From assembly GCA_027924585.1 (NCBI GenBank), contig BSBM01000753.1, positions 23,750,001 to 23,814,000 of the forward strand: a stretch of DNA of 64,000 nucleotides. The letters are read 5' to 3'. Position numbers and translations under genes: made by a program. Below are positions 1 to 10,420 of this stretch, in pieces. Source of the DNA: Larix kaempferi (Eukaryota > Streptophyta > Pinopsida > Pinales > Pinaceae). The notes below the pieces were generated by a model. The model saw only the letters and a program-made list of their open reading frames with translations, was not told the origin of the DNA and ran no database searches. Position 1 is the stretch's first letter. Each line of letters starts with the position of its first letter.

Positions 1-212
1 GACTGTTAGAAAACATGAAATTTGACATAGTTATGTAAGTTTTGAATACTTAAAACTTATATATTCAGAAACGTGATTCAATTTCCTACGTTTCATATTT
101 TTTACTCGATGTAAGATATCTTGTGTAAGTATCCAAAAAAAACCAAGGAAGTTGAGGGATGCCTGATTTTTTCAGTTTTCTATTGCATCTAATGCGCCAA
201 AAGTGACCCTCA
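1..212. other. AT-rich sequence, no gene seen
   Basis: AT-rich sequence with no recognisable coding potential. It lies downstream of the minus-strand LINE ORF1 remnant, where ORF2 would be expected. I see no endonuclease motifs here, so the LINE either breaks off or ORF2 lies beyond the left edge. Confidence 0.4.
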
Positions 213-425
213 TTAGCTTTTACATGCCCTATCACTAACAGATGAGGATAGGTTACTCAAAGGAATGTCACAGGGGCTAATGTTCTGATCACAAATAGCA
301 GTATTACAGAGTTCACAAGAAGGAAATAAAACTCCATGAGTACACACATCCGTCCCGGTAACCCTATCACTAACAGATGAAGACAGGATACTCATGCTGC
401 CAAGATTTAGTTTGACTTGTCCCAA
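213..425 (-). pseudogene. possible tail of LINE ORF1, with a short in-frame duplication
   Basis: A 70-codon open stretch on the minus strand, directly downstream of the ORF1 remnant at 441-1208. The word LSSSVSDR occurs near each end. At DNA level the sequence starting CCCTATCACTAACAGATGA occurs at 227 and again at 362, exactly 135 bp apart, so the duplication keeps frame. LINE ORF1 tails are often low-complexity linkers, which fits but does not prove the assignment. No domain is recognised. Confidence 0.3.
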
Positions 426-440
426 GGAAATGCGTTTATC

Positions 441-1208
441 TTAAAAAATTTCCTCATTCAAAATAATGTCTAGTTCATCTTTCGAGACATCCTTATAAGG
501 AGTAATAGATTTAGGAGAGATCTTACCCGATATAGTTTTTTCTGGAGAAAGAAAACCCATCTCATTGTAACCAAGTTCCAGATGACAGTGACCCGGTTCT
601 TTAGAAGTATCCCCCTCAGAAATCGTTGAAAAAATATTAGGGTAGCGTGCCATGACATGCCCCGTCTCTCTACATTTGAAGCAGTGAAAGGGAATCCAAT
701 AGTTGTATAGTCTTTGCATGTATTTCTGCCTACCCCAAATAATTTCAATGTTTGTTGGGAGGCCCTTACCCATATCAACTTCGACCATAGCCCTTGAAAC
801 CATTTTATCCCCACCAAAAAGTGATTTTTTATCTGACCTAACAAAGGTTCCCACCTTATTTTCCAACCCAATTAGTATGTTTTCAGTCCATAATGCAATT
901 GGTAGAGCAGGTAGCAGCAGCCAAATATGGGGTTGAGACTGTCTTTCTCTTACTGGATCGAAAGCAAGATGCAATCGTTTCAGATATAAAGATCCCTCTT
1001 TGAAAGTCCACTTCTTCGCTAATATGGTATCTATATGACCAACTTTAGGGAGGATAAACATAATCCACTTATTCAGTAGTAGATTAACCCTAGGAGCCAG
1101 TCCTAGTAGAGGGGGCCAATTTAAGTTGAACCAGTCTAAAATTTCCTCCCTCGAACTGGAGGCAAATTCAATGCGGCCAACCAAGACCCTACCAGCTAAC
1201 ATCTCCAC
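441..1208 (-). pseudogene. LINE (L1-type) ORF1 remnant: DUF4283 domain plus zinc knuckle
   Basis: A 255-codon open frame on the minus strand. Residues about 1-145 look like the plant LINE ORF1 nucleic-acid-binding domain DUF4283, with a conserved-style LWTENIL/IGLENKVG-like segment. A retroviral-type zinc knuckle follows: C176, C179 and H184 are present in CX2CX4HX4C spacing, but the last cysteine is replaced by Y189. In this family ORF1 coats the LINE RNA in the ribonucleoprotein. The damaged knuckle, the lack of ORF2 in the window and the odd flanks mark it as a relic. It is a different LINE lineage from the one at 8-21 kb. Confidence 0.75.
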
Positions 1209-1284
1209 CTGATCGAAATTGGTTGTTTCCTCAATGAAGAACTACTCAACTTTTGTTCTTGATTTGATGGCCTTTTGTTGACGC

Positions 1285-1745
1285 CGAAGTCTGGCCTTAA
1301 ATCCACTCAACCCCTTTTGCTTATCTAAGATCTTTGCAGAAATACCCGGTTGTACATAGCTCGGTTCCACTTCACCGTTCAAATCCTCCACAAAACCACC
1401 AGTAGCCATATTATAAACCCTAGAGGGTAGCGCATTGAACGCAATACTGTTTCGCAGACCCTCCGCAGGTGCCCCGGAAGCCGCAACAGAGTGAATTGCA
1501 TTTAGGGGAAGCTTCAACAAACTTGCCTTATGTCCAATCAAACCCTTACATTTATCCAAAAATCTCTCAGAAAAACCCGGTTGTACAAAGAATGGTTCCA
1601 CTTCCCTGTTCAAACCCTCCACAAAACCATCGGTAGTTGTATCAGAAACCCTAGGGGTAGTTTACCAAACTCAATACCGCCTCTCAGACCCTCCGCAGAT
1701 GCCCCGGAGGCCGCTACAGACTAAAAGTATTTTGGGGAAACTTCA
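1285..1745 (-). repeat. 231-bp tandem duplication in the 5' part of the LINE remnant
   Basis: Two adjacent copies of about 231 bp. The landmark ACCCGGTTGTACA occurs at 1344 and 1575, 231 bp apart (77 codons), followed in both by matching blocks such as CAGACCCTCCGCAG. The minus-strand open frame at 1242-1622 therefore contains the same peptide theme twice (EVEPFFVQPG and EVEPSYVQPG). It probably lies in the 5' UTR or extreme N-terminus of ORF1. Confidence 0.75.
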
Positions 1746-2399
1746 ACAAAGACATAATTACAAAAATAAAAAGGGTTTAAGTGGAAACACAACACAGACC
1801 CTAAAGACCTACACCTGTCCTGCAGTATTCCGACAATGTGTAAACAACTAGTAGTCAGGTGTAAGGAGAAATGGAAATTTCCCGAAAAGAGCATAGACAT
1901 CCAATGTGGGCCAGTTAATCGTGTTAAAAAAATTCCAAAGAACCCTAAAGGAACTAAGGGAGCTGGAAGTAAAAGTATGCCAACCGATCTAGTTCCAATA
2001 TTTGGCCTAGCCCTGCCAAATATGACCATAAATAAACCAAATGCCAATCAAAGATGAAGAGAAACTAACGAAACTGAAAAGACCGTAGGAAAAATGGATT
2101 GAAAAGGACTGCAAAAATTAGTAAAAAACTTCCCACTTTTTTTAGGCTTGGTTGGTACTAAGTCAATTCTATGAATCAACGTGACTCCAAGCAAATTTAC
2201 AATCAATTTCGGCATCTCATCAGGTATTCCAATCTCAACCAGCTTACTCCGTCAAATCCGAGAAAATCCATACCTGAAAACCCTAGCAGGCCTGAAAATC
2301 CCCCCCCTTCATTTCTAAAACGATGTGTAGGTACTTCTAAAAATTGATTTTAACGGTTGGATTTTTTTTTTCCAAGAAGTCCATTACAACTAAAGTGTC
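1746..2399. other. no gene recognised; presumed LINE 5' region, then spacer
   Basis: The sequence upstream of the minus-strand LINE remnant has no domain that I recognise. A minus-strand open stretch at 1721-2047 has no recognisable motif and may be chance. From about 2280 the base composition becomes AT-rich. Confidence 0.3.
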
Positions 2400-3156
2400 A
2401 TAAGTCGGTATCCCCTTAGGAATTTGAAACGAAAATGGCTTGTATGACACATTGGATAAATATTTGATGATACATGTAGTTAGAAGATAGTTAAAAAGTT
2501 CATATTTTAAATTATTTAAATATTTTAACTATTTAAATAGGTTAAAGATAAAAGCTTATTGTACTCTATTATTGTAACATTTTAAATGTTAATTTGAATG
2601 TAAATTGGTTATTCTAATTTTTTATTAGGTAGTTTAAATGAGTGGATTGCGCCAAGGAATATAAGGAAAATGATGCCATGTAAAAGTATCTCATGATGTT
2701 AAATGAAGATCGTGAGAAGTTATAATTACTTGTCATTATTAAATCGTTAGTTAAAATTCAATTATCATTATATATGAAGTAATAATTAATAAATATTTGA
2801 TGTTGTTAAATGCAGTTAATTAGAAGTCCGTTAGTTGCTAAAAGTCAATTATCATTAAATTGTTAGTTAAAAGGTCAATTATCACTAAGTATTAAGTATA
2901 ATGAATAAATATTTGATGATACTAAATGTAGCTGATTAGAAGTCAGTTGTCATTACTAAATTGTTAGCTGAAGGTAGATTATCATTAAATTTTACCTAAT
3001 AATGATTTAGGTAGACGTTAGCTATCATTAATTATTACATATTTACTTCAAAATCACCGGTCTCTTTTATTTTTCAAGAAGTTTGAGATCAAGGATATCA
3101 ACCTGAAATGAAACGAGCTGAAGGATATTCACCTAAAATTATGATTGCAATACTCT

Positions 3157-3270
3157 AAAGTGCTCTTTGACTTATGACCATTGTTATTCTAGATAAAGTG
3201 CTCTTTGACTTATGACCACTTTTATTCTAGATAAAGTGCTCTTTGACTTATGACCACTTTTATTCTAGAT
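3157..3270 (+). repeat. 38-bp tandem triplication
   Basis: AAAGTGCTCTTTGACTTATG begins at 3157, 3195 and 3233, a constant 38-bp step. The related copy at 57.2 kb has only one unit, so the expansion is specific to copy A. Confidence 0.85.
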
Positions 3271-3395
3271 TTATTTCATGTACCTGCAGGAAATTCCCAC
3301 CTTTGGTTTGGTGTCCCCACTACTTCAAGATATTTCAGATACAGTTCTCTTCGACCTGATCTCGTCCAGCAATTATCTGATCAGCCTAATCCTCC

Positions 3396-3404
3396 TATAT
3401 AAAG
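3396..3404 (+). promoter_or_regulatory. TATA box upstream of the hairpin candidate
   Basis: TATATAAAG in a locally GC-richer context. A plant RNA polymerase II start about 25-35 bp downstream would fall near 3428-3435, which is where the hairpin at 3424-3590 begins. The placement is suggestive but there is no transcript evidence. Confidence 0.4.
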
Positions 3405-3423
3405 AATGCTCCATTTAATTCTC

Positions 3424-3590
3424 ACAGAAGAAGATGGAGCAGCATTAATAGAAAGAAGGAGCAGCATGACACCAAGGGCAATATTGTTAAGATGGTGCTG
3501 CAATTAAGTAGGAATATCGCTGCCCTTGGTGCCATGCAGCTCCTTGTTTCTATCCATGGAATCCCAAAACTCCGGCAGCTTCTTCTCTTC
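3424..3590 (+). ncRNA. candidate miRNA precursor hairpin
   Basis: The arm at 3458-3480 pairs with the arm at 3521-3543 at 21 of 23 positions, with two isolated mismatches. The loop is about 40 nt. Pairing extends outward imperfectly to the AGAAGAAG block near 3426 and its complement near 3580. The length, the few bulges and the TATA box about 30 bp upstream suit a plant MIR precursor. The mature-length sequences do not match any conserved plant miRNA family that I recall, including miR156, 159, 160, 164-172, 319, 390, 396 and 482. The alternative is the stem of a small inverted-repeat transposon. Confidence 0.4.
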
Positions 3591-4002
3591 TATTTTTTGG
3601 TTTTGCTTTGCTTTCGTCTTTCTCATTTACAGGAATGCAATGATGAGGTAATCTGAAGTTTTTATTATTTGAAATTCATCAGGATGGAGCTGAAGCACCT
3701 TCTGTTGACTCATAGCTGCATTTACTGCTCGAAACAATCAGAGCTTCCTTTGCTCTGCCAACCCGAAGGTGTGATGCAGACTTTTCTTTCTTTTAAACTT
3801 AGTATTTTTATAATAAAAATGGATCGATGCAGATTACTCGGGGTGCTGAGACCCTTTTGAATTATGACTTGAATTATATTGGAGTATGATTTATATGATG
3901 TGTGAAGTCTTTCCCTAGGCTGGTAGAAAAGGGATTAGCAGTACATCTGCTTCACTGGTTCCTGACCATGTCAAAACCTTTCTCTACAACGAGAGCGCTG
4001 AC

Positions 4003-4090
4003 GAGGTATTTAAGCCTTCAGTTTCTCTCTATTGGATTCCAGCTAAGAGGTATTTAAGCCTTTGGTTTCTCTCTACTAGATTCCAACTAA
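4003..4090 (+). repeat. 44-bp tandem duplication
   Basis: GAGGTATTTAAGCCTT begins at 4003 and again at 4047, followed by near-identical sequence. It lies in the part of copy A that is absent from copy B. Confidence 0.8.
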
Positions 4091-4700
4091 GAGCTCTGCA
4101 ATGTGTGAATAAAAAGCTGTAGGATATATGGGGCATTCATTAGAATTGTTTTACGATTATAAAAGTTCTCCTAATCTCTTCTAATAACTTTTTACTGAGA
4201 AAGAGCTTTGCAGAGTATTTTCCAACTCCAACGCCATTTCGAATGTCCGTGGAGTTTCTAAAGGAGAAGTATAGCAGTATCAAAAGATTGTGTATTATGT
4301 TAATGAAGGACATATTGTCGTCACGAAGAATACTCCATAGCACATAATACCAGAGAAAGTATTCAAAATGCATGCCAGCGACCGTTCTCCCTTTTGCTCA
4401 CAGCTCTATAATTTCCTCATAATGCAACTCTGTTCAAATTGTTTACGATCATCTCTGCTTTCTTTTTAGCGAGAAAGAAAGATGTCAGAGGAATGTGTTG
4501 ATAGCAATCTGTGATTAAATAAATTTAGCCGCCTTGCTTGTCGACATATTCTTTATGTTGAATTTCTATGTTAACATCGTCATCACGTCTCTGATTCAAA
4601 ACATCAATGTTTATTTAGGTTCAGTTATTACTAGGAATAATAATATTTAGGTCAAGTTATTATTAGGAATAAGAATAAAACAAGGGAAATAGAAGCAAAG

Positions 4701-5196
4701 TTTTAAGTTCAAAAAATCATAAGAATAATAAAAGTTTATATATTACATTGGTGGTATTTCATAAACTTTAATCTATCCACATTTTTGTCATTAAAAATTT
4801 TCAATTTAATCATCAAGTGTGATGTAACTGCAACATATCCTTTTTTTTATTTAGCCATCCATTATCATTGTTAAATTAACTGGTAAAAAAATTTCCAATA
4901 TGTTGCATTATACACAATGAACAAGATGGATGAACAATAAGTAAAATTATTGAAAGCAGCAAAGGTTGTGATCGATTATAGAGCTTATGTTTCAACATGA
5001 ATATGTATTCCACATTTGTACAAAGAGAAATTAAACAAATCTGTTAAATATGATAATGTCTTTAATGAATTGAAGACCGATATCACACTTTCATTCTTTA
5101 AGGTTCTTATTGAGATGTATTTGTTTTGGGAGTTGTCTAAGTATACTACGATTTCGCTCAGACGGCTAAATCGTTGATCCTCCTCCTGCACCTTGT
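4701..5196. other. AT-rich spacer, no gene recognised
   Basis: AT-rich sequence without domain-like open frames. A 68-codon minus-strand open stretch at 4985-5191 shows no recognisable motif. Confidence 0.3.
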
Positions 5197-5616
5197 TTAA
5201 ATTCCGAGTGGGCCCGATCCCATCCTATCATCCTCCATAATCGACAACCTCCCATCAAATTCGTACAGGGTGTCTCTTGCCAGATCATGCCCATGCATAT
5301 GGCTGATATGTATGCCATCGGCCCCTTCTTCGTACTGCAACGAGTTTTGTTTTTGAAATTTGAATTTCATATACGCGGCAAACTTAGATTTGAATATGCC
5401 TGTTATTTTACAAAACATTAAACTTCCTTTAGAATTCCATACGCGAGAAGAGGAAGGAGCCGAGGTGAAGCCAGGAGACGTCATGGGAAGAGTCCAGCTA
5501 GATTTTTTCTGCAATTTCTGAAAATTGATGTCTTGGTTAAGAGAAAAAAACAGGAAGAATGTAGATCGTATGTGGTAAGCTAAATGTTTCTGGATAAGAG
5601 TCTGTAACTGAGGCAT
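5197..5616 (-). CDS. unrecognised 139-codon open frame
   Basis: A minus-strand open frame with local base composition less AT-rich than its surroundings. It starts MPQLQTLIQK and ends EDDRMGSGPLGI. I do not recognise a domain. The C-terminal part is rich in acidic residues and histidines (HISHMHGHDL), with no clear zinc-binding spacing, signal peptide or membrane segment. It could be an isolated exon, a transposon fragment or chance. No splice signals stand out enough to extend it. Confidence 0.2.
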   Translation of the reverse strand: MPQLQTLIQKHLAYHIRSTFFLFFSLNQDINFQKLQKKSSWTLPMTSPGFTSAPSSSRVWNSKGSLMFCKITGIFKSKFAAYMKFKFQKQNSLQYEEGADGIHISHMHGHDLARDTLYEFDGRLSIMEDDRMGSGPLGI

Positions 5617-8003
5617 AGAAGTAAGTTCAATCTCTGAAAAAAGTGCTTAAGAATCAAATCAAAGTGAGACTTGGTGTTGCTCCACAGGAATGTTGTGATG
5701 CCCAGAGAGACGTGCCTCGGCCGAGACCTCGAGCACAAATTGCATTAAAAAAAGTAGTGTTATTTCCTTCTGGTAATAAGGCAAACAGAGATCCCTTCTG
5801 CTATTGGCCACTCAACGATTGAACCGGAGGAACTTCCCACATTTTACTTTATTTAACTCTCTGTCGGTTAATTCTCCTCCTTAGGCTAGAAAGTTGTGTT
5901 GGGTGGATGTGTATTAGGGAGGAGCAAGATTATACTTCCTCGATGGGGAGATCTCTATATTAGAGAAACTTTGAGATTCTTGTAAGAAGTAAGTGGAGAA
6001 GTAAAGCAAAAACAAAATAGACCTTCCTTTATAAAAATTGAGGCACAATTGCATCAACAAAACACTCATTGGCTGGTGTGGAGGATTATAAAAAAAAACA
6101 CTCTCTTTATCTCTCCTTCAGGTATCCTTTTATCTAATCAAAATGGGCCACAGCAGAGAACCCTAGAATTTATTGGAGTAACATCACAGACTACGGTCTA
6201 TGTTTTTCATTTTGGCTAATAAATATTTTGAAGAAATGACGCTAAGAAGGTTGTATACTGCCACTGCCAGTCTTGTAAATGCAACTGGTCATACGCTGAT
6301 GAGTTCTGGAAGGATGAGAAAGTCTATAGGAGTGCCAATTCAGTTGTCCACTTGGTGCACACGCTGAGAACTAAAGGAAAACCGACACAACGATTTGAAG
6401 AAGGATTTTTAAAACTGAAAAGTTTATGGTTTGACCAGTGGAAGCATATGTAATATTTGCATTGAAAGTGAACACAGTCTTTTGGCAAGGCTGGAATAAC
6501 GAAAGGTCTAGCAACAAATTCAAATTCCTAGGATGACAAATTAGCAGAAAGTATTCATGAGATGGGAATGGAAATGATTGGGTAAATGTATATACTACCT
6601 TGATAGACACATCACATTGAAAAATAGGTTGATATGTTAATAAGCAATACATTTGGGCTTCAATGGGAAATTCATGGTTGGTTTATTTTTTTTACAAATT
6701 TTTTATTAAAATTGTAGGTATTAGTCTTGTCTTTAGGTGTATTTAGTGTGGTATTAGTCTTGTCTTTAAGTGTATTTAGTTAAATTTATTTTTTAAAATA
6801 TAAATGATATTTAATTATGAATTATTAAAATTATTATTTATAATTTTCACATAGTCATTTTAATAATTTAAATAAATTTAGAGATATAAAATGAATTAAG
6901 ATTATTGTTTTTAATATTAAAATTGCAAATTTACATTGTATTAACTATTTCTCCCACTTTAATGGGTAAATGTAGTAGTAAAATTCACAATCATGAGTTT
7001 AATATGATATTATTATTATTATAAATTTAGGTAAGAAATAAAGTTTATTTTTATAAATGATTGTAGGTTATGTGAATTTATTTAAATATTGATAATAATA
7101 ATTACTAATAATATGATATTAAATTAGGTTAAGAAAATTATTATATTTGAAAAAAACATATATTTAACTACATTTTTAATATTTATTTAACTTTTTAACA
7201 TTCATCAATGTATAGCTAATATTTTCATAAAGACATTAACATTGTTAAGTATATAGTGTGTTTAAAAAATAACAACATAAAATTAGGTTGTAGTAAAATT
7301 GTTTTCATTCAAGATAATGTTAATATCAAACTTAAAATACATATGATAATTAGAATTAATCCAATGAAAATCACATTATTATGGTGAATAATTATTATAA
7401 TTAAAAATAGATTTATTTTAATTTAAATTTATTAAAACTTAGATATATATATGTAAGCTTACTTTAAGGAAGATGACATTAATGAGGTAAAAAAAATATA
7501 TAATTTTTTTTCCAGATAAATTTATTAAAAAATTTAAGAATTTAAAAAATATATGTTTAGCTTAAATATTATTATATTTTTTTATTATTTTTTTATTTTA
7601 ATTTAATAATGATATTTTATCATTAGAGGCAAAAACTAATCATAGATTAAAAGAAAACTAAGATACTATAAGAGTCGTATTAACCTTAATTTGAAATATC
7701 AAAAGCATCTCATGTGTTAACTTTTTCCTAAGTTTTTTGAGCACCGAAGTAAAATTTTACACTAATCCAAGAAATTCTATAAACATAGTTGATTTTAAGT
7801 GGGCGTTAATTACCATCATCATCATCATCATATTTATAATTTTTTTTAATTTAAATCATACATTTATTTATTTATTTTATTTAATATATTATTATATTAA
7901 TATTTTTATTTTTATTTATTAATAATATTTTAAATTATAGGATATATTTATAATAAGTTTCTTTTTAAATCAAAGGATCATAAAGATGAAATGAGATTAC
8001 ATA
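5617..8003. other. AT-rich intergenic DNA, no gene recognised
   Basis: About 2.4 kb, very AT-rich from 6660 onward, with long A/T runs and a short (ATC)n tract near 7812. Open stretches here (6371-6652 minus, 7737-7922 plus) are low-complexity and show no domain. The 10-bp LINE target-site copy starts at 8004. Confidence 0.5.
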
Positions 8004-8013
8004 TAAATGAAGT
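8004..8013. repeat. left target-site duplication of the LINE
   Basis: TAAATGAAGT, identical to 20818-20827 immediately after the A-rich 3' end of the LINE. Plant L1 insertions commonly carry duplications of this length range. Confidence 0.75.
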
Positions 8014-8115
8014 GGTTTGGAAGGGCAGAAAGTTTGTCAGAAGTGGTTAAAGAACAAGAGTAAGGGGGCAAATTACACTTTGGGGGAGGACATCGGCTTC
8101 CATTAGATTCTGGAG

Positions 8116-8765
8116 ATGACTAAATTGATTGTGGTTGGAAGGGCTTATGGTCGTTCCTTTGCGATGCAGACAGTGATAGGCTGGGTTGAACAACATTGGT
8201 TGGGTCAGCTTGGTTACGTTCCGGAATTTGTGGCTCTTTCCAGGAACTGGTATGCCTCTCATTTCACACAGAGGGAACATGCTCTTTGGGTCTTGAGCCA
8301 GAACTGGAACCTAGACCATGCGCCATTTTTACTCAAACATTGGGACCCCCTTTTTGATGCTAGCCAGGAGCGTATGGACACCATCCCTTTGTGGGTTCGG
8401 CTGCCGGGTCTTCCTCTTCACTATTGGTCTGAGGAACATTCATGAACATTGGTAATATTTTGGGTTCTTTCCTTGAAGCTGATTTATCTTTCAGGGAAAC
8501 CAAACAACGAAAGGTAGCTCATATTTTGGTGAATATCAACGTCAGGGAGGGCTTGGTGGAGGAAATGGATTTATGTTGGGTTTCCTTTATTTTCCCACAG
8601 AAGCGAGACTATGAAAACGTTCCTTTTCGGTGTCATTGGTGCCACGAGTACGGGCACCATATGGCAGACTGCTTGAAGCCACTATGGACTCTTAATGGCT
8701 ACCATCGTCAGAAATCAGGAGGTGTTGGGAGAACGTTTCAGTCTGCTTCGGTATCACCTACTTAG
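8116..8765 (+). pseudogene. LINE ORF1: DUF4283 domain and intact zinc knuckle
   Basis: Two overlapping frames, 8116-8445 and 8442-8765, form one broken ORF1. The first gives the DUF4283 nucleic-acid-binding fold region, with typical words such as REHALWVLSQNW and PLWVRLPGLPLHYW. The second continues the domain and ends in a zinc knuckle with C64, C67, H72 and C77 in CX2CX4HX4C spacing, all present. The frame changes at about 8442. The family role is RNA binding and chaperoning in the LINE ribonucleoprotein. The start at 8116 is only the first ATG in frame; the true N-terminus may lie slightly upstream and be damaged. Confidence 0.85.
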
Positions 8766-8933
8766 GGGTTATCATCACAGGATTCTGATGGTGAACAAGA
8801 GCTTCCTTTGGATAGATCCCCTCTGGCACATCCTGAGGAGATTATTGGTGGCCCCCGGTCGTCTATGTGTCTACAAGTGCCCTCTTTCACAGGTACTGTT
8901 TTGACCTCTCGCTCTTAGTCCTTTAATTTTTTC

Positions 8934-9248
8934 ATGAAAAATGTTTCTGTTTCGAGTCCCGATTGGCTTGAGGGTCTTAGGAAACTGACCATCTCCTCCC
9001 ATTTACTTCCGCCCCACCCCACCCCTCCTTTCCTTTCTACCCTGAATAAGGTTAACTTATCCTCTTTACCAGTTGTCTCCATTCCCCCTGATCCTGATCC
9101 ATCTCCCTCTGTGGTCCTATCCTCATCTAACTCACCCTCCCCCCCTGATTCTTCTATCTCTGGATATTTTCTTCGCTCGTCGACTAAACTATCCTTGGGA
9201 AGGATTGGGAAAGGCAGGGTGATTCCAGCTAAAGGAAGAGGTCGTTAG
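8934..9248 (+). pseudogene. LINE ORF1 Pro/Ser-rich C-terminal region
   Basis: An open frame rich in proline and serine (PPHPTPPFLS, PDPDPSPSVV), ending in a basic GRGR tail, between the ORF1 zinc knuckle and ORF2. This composition and place match the disordered tail of plant LINE ORF1. About 170 bp separate it from the zinc-knuckle frame, so at least one frame break is implied. Confidence 0.6.
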
Positions 9249-9358
9249 TCTTTCATTTCCATGGCATAGTCCAAAGCTTGCTCGGATGTGCTTGAAGGGA
9301 AACAACTTTCCATTGAATGGGCACTTAGAGTGGTGCAAGCCATGAAGAAGGGTTAGAA

Positions 9359-10329
9359 ATGAAATTTATGTCCTATAACTATCGGGGTCTTGCTGGTCCC
9401 CCTAAAAGATTAGCTTTGCAAAGGGTGGTCAATTTGGAACACCCTGCTATCATTCTGCTACAAGAGATAATGGGTGCTAGGGATGTGGTTGTATCCCGTT
9501 TGAACTGTTGGTTTCCAGGTGGGAACTTCGAAGCCTCAGATGCTAGGGGAAGGTCTGGGGGTTGTTTGTTGGTTGGAATGAAGCGAACGTGAAGGAATCC
9601 AATCTGTGGGGGATGGATTCTGTCATGGGTGGGACCTTTTTGGCTCTAGATATTGAAGGTGAGTTCAATGATATCAATGTCTATGGGCCTTACCTTGATC
9701 GGATCCCCTTTTGGGATTCTTTGTTCTCTAAATCTATGATTAATAATGATTCTGTGATTCTGGGTGGGGATCTTAATTATTCCCTGGCACAGGTGGAACC
9801 GTGGGGCCCTCGTGCTCAGATTGATCTACTTACGGATTTCTTTACTCTGAAACTGGTCGAAAGTAACTTGATTGATGTGGAACCTATTCACATCAGACAT
9901 ACTTCAAAAAATAATCGTGCTAGAGATAGTCGGGTGGCTAAAAGGCTGGATCATTTCGTGCTGGCAGAATGGCTGGTGGATAAGTTTTTTCATCTGCGGT
10001 AGTGGGTGGGTTGTGGAGGTTGTTCTGATCACTTTCCTATTTTCCTTGAACTTTTGGATGGTCCTTGTAAACCGCTTAGTCCTCTGAAATTTAACAAGGT
10101 CTGGTTGAAGGATCCGTCTTTTTTGTATGTGATAAAATCGGTTTGGATTCCTTTTTGTCCTGGGGACCCCTGCTTGGCTGCTTTCAAGTTTGCTGCAAAC
10201 ATCAATCGATTGAATAATCCTATTAATAAGTGGGCTTTCGAGAAGAGGAAGAGGGAGGATTTGGAACTTAAGCAGATCGAAGGGGAATTGTCGTTACCTT
10301 TTGAAGTGATGGGGGGGGGGGTGGTTTGA
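9359..10329 (+). pseudogene. LINE ORF2 N-terminal endonuclease domain (APE/EEP type)
   Basis: This domain nicks target DNA to prime reverse transcription. Visible motifs in order are N7 in the NYRGL start, catalytic E36 in LLQE, NVYGP, GGDLNYSL, RLDHF and SDHFPI, covering the expected active-site blocks. The frame shifts between 9562 and 9592. An in-frame TAG at 10000-10002 splits the domain just before SDHFPI. A run of 11 G at 10311-10321 is followed by a stop. The ORF is then physically split by the LTR element at 10421 and resumes at 17395. Confidence 0.9.
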
Positions 10330-10420
10330 ACCAGGATTCCAAAGACACTTTGGTTCAGTAGGAAGGTCATAGGAGTTAAATTCTTCTAGATAAGGAGGAT
10401 ACTTGGAGGTTAAAGAGGAG

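Larger units (their letters stand above)
2400..4700 (+). repeat. dispersed repeat, copy A (second copy at 56480-58300)
   Basis: Both ends match the 56.5-58.3 kb region in the same orientation. The left part (for example ATACATGTAGTTAGAAGATA near 2470) recurs near 56560, and the right part (for example TTAGCCGCCTTGCTTGTCGA near 4525) recurs near 58150. The middle sections differ: copy A contains a TATA box, a hairpin and short tandem duplications from about 3280 to 4440, which copy B lacks. I see no terminal inverted repeats or coding domain. It may be an old non-autonomous transposon or a segmental duplication. Confidence 0.7.

Noticed and set aside
3458-3543. Member of a conserved miRNA family such as miR172, miR159 or miR168
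   Set aside because: Some short words overlap by chance, but the arm sequences do not match any conserved mature miRNA that I know.
7737-7922. 61-codon ORF rich in I, F and Y
   Set aside because: Arises from very AT-rich DNA with an (ATC)n tract; no protein features beyond composition.
10029-10370. 113-codon minus-strand ORF
   Set aside because: Antisense shadow of the LINE endonuclease domain.
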